Source: Pomphorhynchus laevis (lineage: Eukaryota > Acanthocephala > Palaeacanthocephala > Echinorhynchida > Pomphorhynchidae). From it: 64,000 nt of DNA. Within the stretch, counting starts at the first letter, position 1. Every line of letters begins with the position of its first letter. The DNA is taken from assembly GCA_012934845.2 (NCBI GenBank), contig WNNJ02001815.1, forward strand, positions 1 through 64,000, written 5' to 3'. Below are positions 32,540-43,105 of this stretch, piece after piece. Under the pieces are notes generated by a model. It searched no databases, was not told where the DNA came from, and was given only the letters and a program-made list of their open reading frames with translations. The translations under genes and the position numbers were made by a program.

Positions 32540-33865
32540 CAATCTTCGACGACAACCTTCGACGACATCCGCTCGCTACTTACAACTAACGACTACTTAC
32601 AACTAACGACTACTCACAAATAACGACTACTTACAACTAACGACTACTTACAACTAACGACTACTTTCAACTAACGTGAACCACTTACAACTAACGACTT
32701 GCAGACTAACGGAGTTTAAACATTCTTGATTACAACTAGAGAATCAACAAGAAAATTTATAAGTGTTCTAGCAAATTACACTGCAAATTCGCCGATATGA
32801 CTGGAAAAAAGCGGAAGCAGCTCAATAGAGGCTGGATATACAAATGTTCAGACTACTCATGAGTTCTATAAATCTCACCAAATTGAGTGCTCCAACACGG
32901 ATTGCGACATTTGGACATGTGTGTCAGCGACCGATAGCTTAATCAAAAAGTTCAACAATGCCGATTTCATCTGTGGTTATTGTTCAGCCAAGCTATTCAA
33001 TGAGCTTAAGACTCGAGTAAGTTGCAGATCGCCTAGCTCATCTAATTCAGAAGAGATAGACGAATCATTATGGGACTGGTTTTGAATCCTAACAAGTGTA
33101 GTCATATGCACATAGGTCTTATAAAAATCGCAGAGACATATGCGATAGAGGATGTAAACATCGAAAAGGTTTCATGTTTCAGTGATCTGGGCGTGATCGT
33201 AAGTGAAGATATGAAGACACGAGTCCACGTCCAATATGTCGCATCCAAATGTCGACGTATGCTAGGTATGATAAGACGCTCGTTTGGCCAACTCGATCTA
33301 GTTAGTTTTCGAATTGCCTACTCCTCCCTTATAAAATCGCACATGTTATACGCGTCCCCTGCAATACACCCACAGCTCCGTGGCGCATTGGAAATATACG
33401 AACGGATATTACGATAAGCAACCCATCTTGTGTCTTCAGTGCGTGGTGTCAACTATACCCAGAGACTGGCATTGTTGAATGTACACACTGTTGAACGTTC
33501 GCTGTCTGACGCCGACCCAGTGTATGTATGGCGGTCACTGTCTATACCTGGACATGTTTCGAAGTATATGTTTACAATTCGTCCACCGGGTCGACTACGA
33601 GGCCACAGACTTATGATAAAGCGCAGGCTCCGTCCCAAAACAAATTGTGTTACGATAAGTGATCGCATTGCTGACCTGTGGAACAATCTTCATGCATCGA
33701 CAATCGACAGCGGTTCTGTCCAGAAGTTCAAGGCAATTATTAAATCACGATAAGGACAGTTTCACCTTTTATTTCTTTATTTTCTGTTTTTTTTTTATGT
33801 TTTGAGCTATGTGATCAAGCCAATTTAAGCTTATGCTCCTGGGCTGTTGTAACAATAATAATAAT
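32540..33865 (+). mobile_element. Family D LINE, internally deleted derivative D2
   Basis: Plus-strand element with both ends but little in between. The leader (32,540-32,796) has five or six TACTTACAACTAACGAC-type repeats after a CCGCTCGCT box. The ORF1 head (32,797-33,062) joins directly to the ORF2 C-terminus (33,070-33,753), and the 3' UTR ends in (AAT)n at about 33,850-33,862. A GAGC...GCTC pair (33,804-33,807 and 33,835-33,838) matches the GAGC-TAT-GCTC hairpin of D1. Most of ORF1, the endonuclease and the RT palm are absent. It could only have moved with help from a full element. Confidence 0.85.
32797..33753 (+). pseudogene. Family D ORF1 head fused to ORF2 tail (D2)
   Basis: The ATG at 32,797 opens MTGKKRKQLNRG. 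A frameshift later, the Cys4 finger reads IECSNTDCDIWTCVSATDS, then ADFICGYCSAKLF. At about 33,062 the sequence jumps to GLVLNPNKCSHMHIGLI (just after RT motif C), FSDLGVIVSEDMKTRVHVQY, an in-frame TAA at about 33,416, and the C-terminal GRLRGHRLMIKRRLRPK then ISDRIADLWNNLHAS, ending at 33,753. The C-terminal parts match D1 (SYKDLGVLITDDFSTRQNTE; RGHSFYLSRQR; RIINSWNRL). This is the only place where the family D finger can be read. Confidence 0.83.
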
Positions 33866-33894
33866 TTAATTAAGGCGAAAACTTTTTGTATTTT

Positions 33895-35440
33895 ATTTTG
33901 GACGAATCAAAAAAAAGATTTATTTAACGTGACAAATGCGTGCCAGCGCACGCTTACACGACTACAACAAAACAAAAATGTAAATAATGTGTCGAGAAAA
34001 TGTGAACGGAGGAGGTGTTTGAATGTGATAAAGGAGGGAGCGCGGCGGACGTCGAGAGAAAGTTGATTCCAGGCGAGTGAGGCGGCGAGGAGGAAGGATC
34101 GGAGACCATAGTTGTTGGAGTAATTGGGAACGTGGAGTAAGAGGGTATGACGGGAACGCAACAATAGCGAGGTGGGGCGAGTGTCGTCTAAGAAAGGAAG
34201 GTTGATGAACGATGGAGAACCGACAGCGATGAGACGAAAAGTAACGAGAAGAAGGCGGAGTTTGATGCGGATGTGGATGGTGGGCCAGGAGAGTTGGGCA
34301 AGATATGTTGATATATGGTCGAAGCAACGGAGACAAAAGGGCACTCGAACGGCGGAGTGCTCTTCTGTACCCTCCCTGTACCAAGGAGGGTACAGATTAG
34401 ATGACGAGAGATAAGCGTCGATCTGTATTAAGATGACGCGTTCTAAGAGCTTGGAAAGAGTAGGGAGTAGTGAAATGGAGCGATAGCTAGAAGGAAGGGA
34501 GGGGTCGAGCGATTTTTTCTTAAGGAGGGGACGAACGATTGCGGATTTCCAGTGTGAAGCGAAGATACGACTGCGGATGGACGAGTTAAACAAGGTTGTG
34601 AGAAATGGGGATATCAATGAGCATATAGATTTAATTATGTGGGTAGGCAGGGGATCGGCAGGTGAGGTTTTGCTGGGTAAGGACATGAGAACAGATGAGA
34701 CTTCGGAAGGTGAAACAGGGAGAAGATGAAAGAGTTTCGGGAGAATGAGGCTAGGCGAAGCTGAGTGGGATAGGATGGAGACTAGAGTTTGAGATAGCGA
34801 CGTGGATAATTTAGTTTGGAGAAATAACGAATAATCATGAACATTGATGTTGCACGGCGAAGAGGAACGAGCCAGGATTGAGTTAAAAGTATGCCAGAGT
34901 CTTAGAGTTGAATGAAGTGATGATTGAATGCTGCCAAAAGGAGTTGCATTTGGTACGTAGTAGGTGGAGATAAGACCGGCGAAGAGCAAGATAGGAATCA
35001 CGGAAAGACGGAGTGATCGAGCGGAAATCGCGTCTGAGAGAGCGGTGATAGACTCGAAAAGCATGGCGGAGTCGACGCTTTGAGAGTAGGCATTGGATGT
35101 CAAACCATGGGGCACGGTGCAAGCGACGGTGTGGGTGAGACTTGAAGGGCAAGAGAATATCGAGAGTGGATGTGAGTTCAGAGTCGAAAAGAAAGGCGAG
35201 ATCGTGAGGAGATGAATATGTTATTGTGGGTAATGATAGAGACGATTTGAGTAAGGCAGAGCGGAGAAGGGAGAGGTCAAGATTTCTCCAAGGGCGACGT
35301 AGGATTGTAGGTGTGTGAGGAGGGGTGTGGTTGCGAGCGAGATCAAGGGTGATAAGAAAGTGATCGGATAGACCAGGATCAGAGATGGACAGTGAAGTGT
35401 GGGCAGCAAAATGATCGGAGACAGCGATGATGTCTAGTAA
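33895..35440 (-). mobile_element. Family B LINE, internally deleted, frame kept across the junction
   Basis: Minus-strand B element. Its 3' end at about 33,895 carries the stem-loop (33,938-33,953). The C-terminus runs to about 34,350, joined at a hairpin (34,364-34,375 and 34,385-34,396) to the RT finger/linker region, which runs to 35,440 (YRSISLLPTLSKLLERVILI; LPSKTSPADPLPTHI). RT motifs A to C are deleted. One frame stays open across the join from 35,115 to 33,907 (about 400 codons), but this is chance survival rather than a working protein. The 5' end is truncated in the endonuclease. Confidence 0.87.
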
Positions 35441-35739
35441 TCATAACGGTGTAATTATTATAAAAAAAATTAAAAATAAATCTGTTTTTAATATTGATAG
35501 CGATATGTCATAGATGCCTCATTTTCAAATTATCAAGAGCAAATGACTTTTCAGAGTATACCTAATGTATATAATAAAGCCCCGTAAATTATCCAGTTAG
35601 AATTTAATGACTTTATATATTGCGATTATTGGTCCATTATGCAGTATGGGTCCCCATCTTTTCATAGTGCGTTTAAAAAGCAATTCGTGTATATGGACTA
35701 GTTGTAAAACGTTGTTTAAAGAGAAAACCCAAGTGCGCC
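35441..35739. other. AT-rich spacer
   Basis: No feature recognised. An A/T run near 35,458-35,500 borders the truncated family B copy. Confidence 0.4.
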
Positions 35740-36090
35740 TCTGGGGTACTTAAGCTATCTCGGGATTGGTCTTTTTTCAAGAGGACGTTCACCAGAACAA
35801 AGACTAAGATTTCTTAAGCTCCTCATCTTGCGATTATCAAGCATCGTCCGCCTTGATTGTATTATTCGGGGGGTGAATGTCCCCGGGTGGTTCAGTCGAA
35901 GGGCGGCGTGTTGGATTAGCTTGGGGGGGGGCTCAGACCCGCTGGACCTGAAGCCTTAAAGATTGGTGAAGCCCTGAATCGAGACTCGTTAGCTAAATTT
36001 TTCAATCCTGTATTTTTGATACAAGTTCCTTTTTATTTTATTTCTTAGTTGTTATATAACCCTAAGTTTTGTTATTTAAGAAAATCTTTA
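35740..36090 (+). repeat. Dispersed repeat with tRNA-like core (SINE candidate), copy 1
   Basis: About 330 bp shared with 55,400-55,720 in the same orientation. The most conserved part contains CCCCGGGTGGTTCAGTCGAA (A-box-like) and GGGGCTCAGACCC about 40 bp on (B-box-like). In the other copy the B-box reads GGGTTCAGATCCC, a 7-nt T-loop between CCC/GGG. Sequence upstream (TCAAGAGGACGT) and downstream is also shared, so the tRNA-like part is internal, which is unusual for a simple tRNA-headed SINE. Confidence 0.55.
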
Positions 36091-36219
36091 TCTTTATCTT
36101 TAAACGTTGTTTAAGGCTGATATGTATAAAACTAGATAAACGCGACATTGTTCAGTAAATCATTTGAGAAAAAGCCAAGTTTTCAAAACAAAAAGGTTTA
36201 CAGCAAATTTTCAATTTAA

Positions 36220-36485
36220 TTTGAGTTTGAAATTCTAAGCTGATAACAAATAACTATTTACAATTAATATACATAATAAAATAACATACAAGCAACTGCT
36301 AACAAATAACTATTTACAACGCCAACTTTCAAAACAAGGATCAGGAGATTAATCGACTATACAACTACTACTTACAAGCTACTACTTACAATACACAACT
36401 ACTTACAAGCAATCCCAACGAACACAGAAGCTTAAACACACAATTATTCGATTACAACGGGCGAAGCGAGTTGACACAACAATCG
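36220..36485 (+). promoter_or_regulatory. 5' leader of family A copy A3
   Basis: Contains a 38-bp block at 36,224-36,261 that is 36/38 identical to the family B0 leader (54,550-54,587, opposite strand). A related copy of its second half recurs at about 36,295-36,320. Several ACTACTTACAA-type repeats follow (36,360-36,415), then CGGGCGAAGCGAG about 20 bp before the ORF1 ATG at 36,486. The repeats and GC motif recur in other LINE leaders of this window. Confidence 0.6.
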
Positions 36486-37983
36486 ATGGCAAGAACAAAG
36501 AAGACAGAAACGAAAAAAATGCTTAGCAAGTCAGCAGATTAACGGTACTCGCAATCAGACTGTACCAAAATTAGCAAGCCCCTCCTCTGGGTATCAGCAA
36601 CACGAGGTCTCTTGCAGCAGATCTGGATGCGACATATGGACAGTTGTCAATGTTCCATCCTGTCTGACGAAATCGCTACTGTCTAGGGATTTTGTTTGTG
36701 GGTTCTGTGCCTCCGAATTGCTCTCCTTGTTGTTCAAGGGCCATTGTGACGAGCAAGTATCAATAAATGGTTTAAAGAGGAATGCAGATTCAAACAGTTA
36801 CAACGATGGGGAAGATCATAGTATTAACGAACCAGAACGGAGTTCAGAAGCGTTCAGAAAGTCAAGCAGCTCGTCATCAGGGATTGATGATGTTTCGGCC
36901 ACTCCAAAATTATCTGAGATAGGAACCAATAATGCTATTCATGTACTCAATCATTCTCTCACGCAGCAGTCGAAGTTAGAAATGAGCGATCTTTCAATCA
37001 TACCCTTCAATAACAATTCAACTCAATGCTTCGTTAGGGATGCATTGCATGAGACTAATGTGATGGATTACTCCTTCAAACAACTTCCTGTCTTGGATTC
37101 TATTGTTCCTCCCCATATATTGGACTCGAGCAGCGTCGGTCTTGATGTAGATAACAAATGTTCCGCCCTCAAGCATGCAAATGTTGATTTGTCAACTCCT
37201 GTTAACACTTCCTCGGGCAGTGATTGTTCTCAAAACTGTCCTCTAGGTAGCGATTGTAGTGAGCGTCCTTGTGCTTACCCGCAGCAACTGCATCCCCGCT
37301 GCAGTTTATGTGTTGCTCCTCTAGTAGCTTCGTTAATTGAGAGCGTTAAGGATCTTGCAAAGGCTAGTCAGATTATAGTTAGGCCTATAGATAATCTACG
37401 ACAAATAGTTAGCCTTCCAAATAATAAACAACATGCAGTGATTCCTCCAAATCATCGACGGCCATCGATTGCCCCTGAGACTCATTCTTCATTAGTTCCG
37501 TCTGCTAGCCCTAAACAATTTAGCTCTAGACAATTTAACTACAGAAGAGAGTTAAACGTTATCGTGAGCGGTGTTGAAGAATCTCTCAGTAACAATCACC
37601 AAAGTAGACTGGATGACGATATCGTGCATCTTCGCGCAGTGTTTTCTAAGATTTTTCTCCAGAGCGATGTGGATGTTGCGAAGTGTCTTAAAGTTCGAAG
37701 AGTTTTTCGTTTAGGCAAGAAACTTTCAGATAGACCTAGACTTTTAAAAGTTGTTCTAGACTCAAAAGATCATGTTGACTTCCTACTCAAGCATGCATTT
37801 AGATTATCGCGCTCTGATTTTCATTTACTCCGTGATTTATCTCCTGCAGATCGTTTGAGAAGACACGAGGCTTTCAACGAGCTGCATCGACGGCTGGAAA
37901 ATGGTGAGTGCAACCTATGTGTCCGGAATTTTCGGGTGGTCAAGTGGCGTCCGACTGTCCGGTGGCATCCCTTACTTCTGTAG
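36486..37983 (+). pseudogene. Family A ORF1 (A3)
   Basis: The ATG at 36,486 begins MARTKKTETKKM. A frameshift near 36,530 moves to the frame carrying the finger SCSRSGCDIWTVVNVPSCLT, then RDFVCGFCASELL (about residues 40-75). That frame is open to 37,983. The middle is Ser/Asn-rich and low complexity, with a second Cys/His-rich patch (CSQNCPLGSDCSERPCAYPQ; HPRCSLCVAPL). The C-terminal domain has NVIVSGVEESLSNNHQSRLD, VRRVFRLGKKLSDRPRLLKV and CNLCVRNFRVVKWRPTVRWH. ORF2 begins inside its end (overlap about 76 nt), so ORF2 translation would need re-initiation or frameshifting. Apart from the early frameshift it is intact. RNA-binding function is inferred from ORF1 analogy. Confidence 0.85.
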
Positions 37984-40895
37984 AGTCAGACCTCTTTAGT
38001 AGTGATGGTTCGTGTGTAGGAAAACTAGTAGACTTCGATAGTGTCACCGAGCGTGTCAAATTTTCCCATTATACGAACATTTTTGTCGGTTATTCAAATG
38101 TTCGTAGTCTCCTGGCTCAGTTCTCGGAAATTAAATTCATAGTTGCTTCGAAACGTTTTGATGTATTTTGTATAACCGAAACATGGCTACATTCTGACAT
38201 TTCGGATGACTGTGTTGCCATCCCTAACTATTTTCTAATACGTTTGGATCGCTCATGTGGTAAACGTGGAGGTGGGGTAGCCGCCTATGTGCGAAATAGT
38301 CTCCTGGTATCGAATATCTCGGCTTTTCGCGACGATATTGGTTATTCCTTTGAAGGTCTTGCTTTTACACTGGGAAATGGTCAACGATCCCGATTCTGCG
38401 TTCTTTACCGTTCTCCGTCCTATGAATTAAGATTTGACTCTCTTAAACCACATTTGCTGAGTTTATCTTCGTATCCTCTGATTTTGCTCCTGGGTGACTT
38501 CAATATCCCCCAAATAGACTGGAAAAATAGTCATTCACGACCAATTCACGGAATTGGGAAAGTACTGAGTGACTTTCTGTTACTTGAGATGCTACTAGTT
38601 CAACATATTAAAGAACCTACTTGTGTGACAGGGACGCCTTCTATTCTCGATTTGGTCTTTACTAAGTGTTTGGGTGATGTTTCAGGTGTTCGTTATGACG
38701 CACCAATTGGCAATAGCGATCACTGTGTACTCTCTATGCGGCTGTCGCTGTTCAACAGAGCCTCACAAAACTCTAATTTTAAAAAACGTTGTTGGGTAGG
38801 TGTTGATGCTAGTCAACTAGCTGCAAGCTTCCCAAAAGGTATCTGTGATAGTCTTCGTATCCACTTCGGTTTGGAGGTTCCTGTAGTCTTTGATTTGCTC
38901 CATGATGAATTGATGCGAATTTCTGATATCTTTGCTCCGCTACGTGCCTGCAAGTTCAAGCATGGACATCCTCCTTGGTTCGACAGAGAGCTTCTTGATG
39001 CTATAAGATCCCACAACAAATTGTGGCGCGAATTTAGGCGTTCTTCTGCTTCAAAACGTGCCTACATCGACTCTCGGAACTTATGCAATCGGCTAAAATT
39101 TCAGAAACGCTATTCGTACGAAGATAGTATCGCCAGGGATGCATCTTTGAATCCTAGGAGGTTTTGGTCTTATGTAAGTAACAACAGAACACTTGTCGCC
39201 ACAATTAGCTCAATCCAAACGCCAACTGAAACTTTGACCGATCCGTCTATAATCGCCCAACATTTAGCTGATAGCTTCTTGGTACAGGCTTTGACCTCTA
39301 ACAAACTGCATGAATTTAGTTGGAAGTATGTTCCGGTTGCTCATCGGTGTTGTGTTCGTCCACTCAGAGTGGATGAGGTGTTGAACTAGGTAATGAAGCT
39401 CGATTCGTTTACATCTCCGGGACCAGACAATATTGCCCCCTTCCTCGTCAAATCCCTAGAGAACGAACTGAGCAATGATTTAACTATGTTCTTCAGTTAC
39501 AGCTTAGATACATCTTGGATTCCTGACAGTTGGAAGTGTGCAATTGTGGTGCCTATTCCCAAAAAGCATCCTGCTAGCTTTTGAGCGGACTTTCGGCCCA
39601 TTAGCTTAACTAGCGTATTCTGCAAACTTTTAGAAAGAATCATTGCTAGTAGAATCAGGGATCATTTGGATCGTAATCACATATTGGTTGAATCTCAACA
39701 TGGTTTCAGGATCGGACGTTCATGCCTTAATAACCTACTAACTGCGCGTGAAAAATGGGCTGATGCTCTGGGGGCTGGGTTTCAGATTCATACAGTATTC
39801 CTTGATTTTTCGAAAGCTTTTGATAGGGTACCACACTACGGCATAGTGTCTTTACTGTATCACTATGGACTTCATTCATATATTTGTGAGTGGGTCAGGG
39901 AATTTCTATCGAATAGGTCTTTCCGAGTTTGTGTGGGGGGGCGTGTTTTCTTATTCGGTAAATATTAATTCTGGCGTACCGCAGGGATCAGTCCTTGGCC
40001 CACTGCTCTTTATAATCTTCATTAATGATCTGCTACTCCGCTTATCATGCTTTCATCTAGCGTTTGCAGACGATCTAAAGATTTGGTCGATCATTAGAAG
40101 TCCTGCTGATCGAGTATCGTTACAAAATGATCTAAACTCCCTGATCAAGTGGTGCGATTCTACCGGACTACGGTTGAATGTTGATGTGTCCACATGCAGC
40201 TAGGTCGCCCTATTGAAACTCTAAGGTACTTTATTGGAGATATGGTCTTAAAGGAAGTGTCTCATCATAAGGATTTAGGAATTATTGTCCATAGATCCTT
40301 GAAAACAAAGTTGAACACCGACTTCTTTCTAGGTAAAGCTACTAGGGCGTTATATTGTATTAAAAATGCATTCCTCAGGTTAAGCTGTCACATGTTTAAG
40401 AGGTTATTCATCTCCATCGTCAGGCAACACTTGGAGTACTGCATTCAGGCTTGTTTCCCTGTCACTAAGCAAGAACTATTAGACCTGGAGTCTATTCTTA
40501 GGCGCGGATCGAGGCTCTGTATTGGCTTAAGTGGTATTGACTATTATGTACGTCTAAGTCGTATTGGGATGTTGTCGGTACGTGAGAGGTTCATATCCTT
40601 GGAAATGCTATGTATATGGCATATGTCGAATGATGTGGTAGGTTATCCCACCGATGTAATCACTAGGCGGATAGATCAGTTGCGGGGACATAGCAGAGTC
40701 TTGTATAAATTTAGATTTGGCAGATTACCAAAAGTGTATAGACTCTCAAGAAGAGGAATTAACATGTGGAATTCGTTGCCTGAAGAAGTCGTTGCAGCCC
40801 CCAGTTTGAGAACGTTTAAATCACGATGCTACAAATGGATACATGAACAATGCCGCCTGAATAGTTTTATTTTTATTATTTATTATTTTTTTTGA
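37908..40895 (+). pseudogene. Family A ORF2: AP-endonuclease + reverse transcriptase (A3)
   Basis: The best family A ORF2. Endonuclease: FVGYSNVRSLLAQFSEIKFI, CITETWLHSDIS (catalytic Glu), KRGGGVAAYV, LLLGDFNIPQIDW and GNSDHCVLSM. The linker has PWFDRELLDAI. RT: FTSPGPDNIAPFLVKSL, FRPISLTSVFCKLLERIIAS, QHGFRIGRSCLNNLLTARE, motif A LDFSKAFDRVPHYGIVSLLY, motif B NSGVPQGSVLGPLLFIIFIN and catalytic LAFADDLKIWSIIRS. After it come KDLGIIVHRSLKTKLNTDFF and RGHSRVLYKFRFGRLP. Lesions: TAG at 39,387, TGA at 39,582, a frameshift at the G-run near 39,945, and a 2-nt deletion near 40,190. The 3' UTR follows with hairpin AGCC-TTTT-GGCT (40,908-40,919) and (AAT)n. No RNase H. Confidence 0.92.
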
Positions 40896-40945
40896 CTCTG
40901 CCTGAATAGCCTTTTGGCTTTGGTATGTATTGGAATAATAATAAA

Positions 40946-41726
40946 ACCTTTCTCGGGTCACTTCACACGCCAAGATTAACCATATCCAACAAAATTAAGT
41001 GAGAGTAAAATCTGCTACAACTCATTCTTTCCGACAACGGTGCGATTCCTTAATGACGATAATCTCTAATATATTATTACTATACTTTTTTGGTTGATGT
41101 AACAAAGACATATTATGAAATAGTAAATTCCTTTTGAATTTCAAGGTTTAATTGTAATTCGATCAACTCCGAACAGAACGCACTGAAACCACGCTCATCC
41201 AAATCAATCATTCTCAAAATTTTACAGTCAAAAACTACCATTCACATTACATACTATGATCAACCTTGTCTCATAATAATAACACGTAGCGTATTTTTCA
41301 CGAACTCTCGACAATAGCGGCAAGAATTATGCGGCCATGGAAAAAGGAATATACGTCATATTATATCTGAATTTGATTTCGAAATATCATATCGTAGTGA
41401 ACGAGAAATTATAGCAGATGTATTATAGCAAACTAATATTAATTCTCTAAGTCCAGATGTAGCGAGTAATTGTCCAGTAATGTAGCAGTGTCCATTAATA
41501 TCCAGTAATAGTCCAGTATAGTCCAGTAATAGTCCAACGATATGGGTAATCAACGAGCCCAATTGTGAAGGGCTATGGAAGACTTTAAAATGTCAAAACG
41601 ATGAAATCAATTTTATACATTTTTTATTTTTATTTTCTAGGCGTGTCCACGAGGGTATCCTGTAAATGTAAAAAAACAATTCTCATTATTAAAAATTCTC
41701 ATCATTAAAAAAATTCTTATTATTAT
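40946..41726. other. Intergenic stretch with GTCCAGTAAT minisatellite
   Basis: No gene seen. At 41,448-41,540 a 10-20 bp unit (AGTCCAGTAATRG-like) occurs about seven times imperfectly. Near 41,680-41,725 an AATTCTCATTATTA-type unit repeats three times, immediately before the family E fragment. Confidence 0.6.
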
Positions 41727-42555
41727 CGCCGTGGTAGATATACGACTGACGCTATTAGAATTGTTAGAGACCTGGTCATTGACTCGTACAGTCGTCACAC
41801 ATCGTTGTATGCAATTTTCATTGATTTTAAAAAAGCATTTGATTCAATTAATCGAAACATTCTGCTTGATAAACTCCATAGAAAATTTGGAATTTCTGGT
41901 CGTTTTCTGAATCTATTGCTTGGAGTACTACAATCTAGTTCGGTACGTGTATTTGATGGACTCAGATTTCGGATTCGTTTGTGATTGACCGAGGCGTGCT
42001 ACGGGGAGACCCTATGAGTCCTCTACTATTTTCATTCTTTTTAGCGGAATTACCGGAGATGCTACGTAGCTTTTCCTCAAAAATAAAATGTGTTTTGTAT
42101 GCTGATGATCTCGTCATATTATCGTCAAATGGTATCGCGGCTCAAAAAGCCTTGACAGCCCTAGAGAGGTTTTGTGTAGTAAACGAGATATCAATAAATA
42201 AACGGAAGTCAAAAGTCCTGAAATTTACAAAAGGTGGACCGTTATGTCGTAATGACAGATTAGTAATCGACGGTGAACCTTTGAAATTTTGTAACAGCTA
42301 TACATACCTAGGCATTCTACTGACGTCAAGATGGTCTTTTACGCAACATATGGAACAAAAAGCATCGAAACTGGCAATAGTTACTTCACTTGATAAAAAT
42401 ATAGGTTCCTTATCTTTTGAAGGCGCGCTAAACTACTTTAGGATCATGCTTCTACCAATAATTACTTATGGAATTCAGGCAATATGGTTAGATCTAAGGG
42501 CAGATAATTTCAGACAATTGGATGCCTGTAAATGGCGCTTTGTCAAGCAGATTAT
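41727..42555 (+). pseudogene. Family E LINE reverse transcriptase fragment
   Basis: Plus-strand RT palm and thumb. RRGRYTTDAIRIVRDLVIDS, motif A IFIDFKKAFDSINRNILLDK and FGISGRFLNLLL lie in one frame. A frameshift near 41,970 follows, then motif B DRGVLRGDPMSPLLFSFFLA, catalytic VLYADDLVILSSN, EISINKRKSKVLKF and YTYLGILLTSRWSFTQHMEQ to about 42,555, where the family C leader begins. GVLRGDPMSPLLF and YADDLVIL separate it from A, B, D and F; it may be nearer RTE- or I-like lineages, unresolved. Both ends are truncated. Its start sits at a TTATTATTAT tract. Confidence 0.8.
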
Positions 42556-42589
42556 TATTATTGTTACAATTTTAAAGGTTACAAAAAGT

Positions 42590-43105
42590 TTGAGATCTAA
42601 AGTAAATACAAGCGTCGAAGGATTTTCAGAGCGTCGAAGGATTTTCAGAGCGTCGAAGGATTTATAGAGCGTCGAAGGATTTTCAGAGCGTCGAAGGATT
42701 TTCAGAGCGTCGAAGGATTTTCAGAGCGTCGAAGGAGATCTAAAGTAAATACTATTTTCAGAGCGTCGAAGGATTTTCAGAGCGTCGAAGGAGATCTAAA
42801 GTAAATACTATTTTCAGAGCGTCGAAGGATTTTCAGAGCGTCGAAGGATTTATAGAGCGTCGAAGGATTTTCAGAGCGTCGAAGGATTTATAGAGCGTCG
42901 AAGGATTTTCAGAGCGTCGAAGGATTTTCAGAGCGTCGAAGGATTTTCAGAGCGTCGAAGGATTTTCAAAGCGTCGAAGGATTTTCAGAGCGTCGATTCG
43001 CTTCGCTCACCGACGCGCATTTTCATTTTACAAGTTTATACATTTTCATTCTTTACAAGTTAAAAGTCTGAGAGAGTGAACTACAATTAATAACATACAA
43101 AAAAC
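42590..43105 (+). promoter_or_regulatory. Family C copy C2 5' leader with 19-bp tandem array
   Basis: Begins GATCTAAAGTAAATACAAG, a motif also doubled in the C1 leader. From 42,611 to 42,997 a 19-bp unit (GAGCGTCGAAGGATTTTCA) is repeated about 20 times. Two interruptions each carry GAGATCTAAAGTAAATACTA, so a longer unit was amplified too. The array ends in GATTCGCTTCGCTCACCGAC, a GC-rich box, about 95 bp before the ORF start. Tandem 5' monomers are known as promoter units in some LINEs (for example mouse L1); the function here is inferred. Confidence 0.75.

Noticed and set aside
33907-35115. About 400-codon open frame as a novel gene
   Set aside because: It reads across an internal deletion of family B; both halves match ORF2 of B0 and RT motifs A to C are missing.
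42611-42997. CRISPR-like array
   Set aside because: The 19-bp units are directly contiguous without unique spacers, and the context is a eukaryotic LINE leader.
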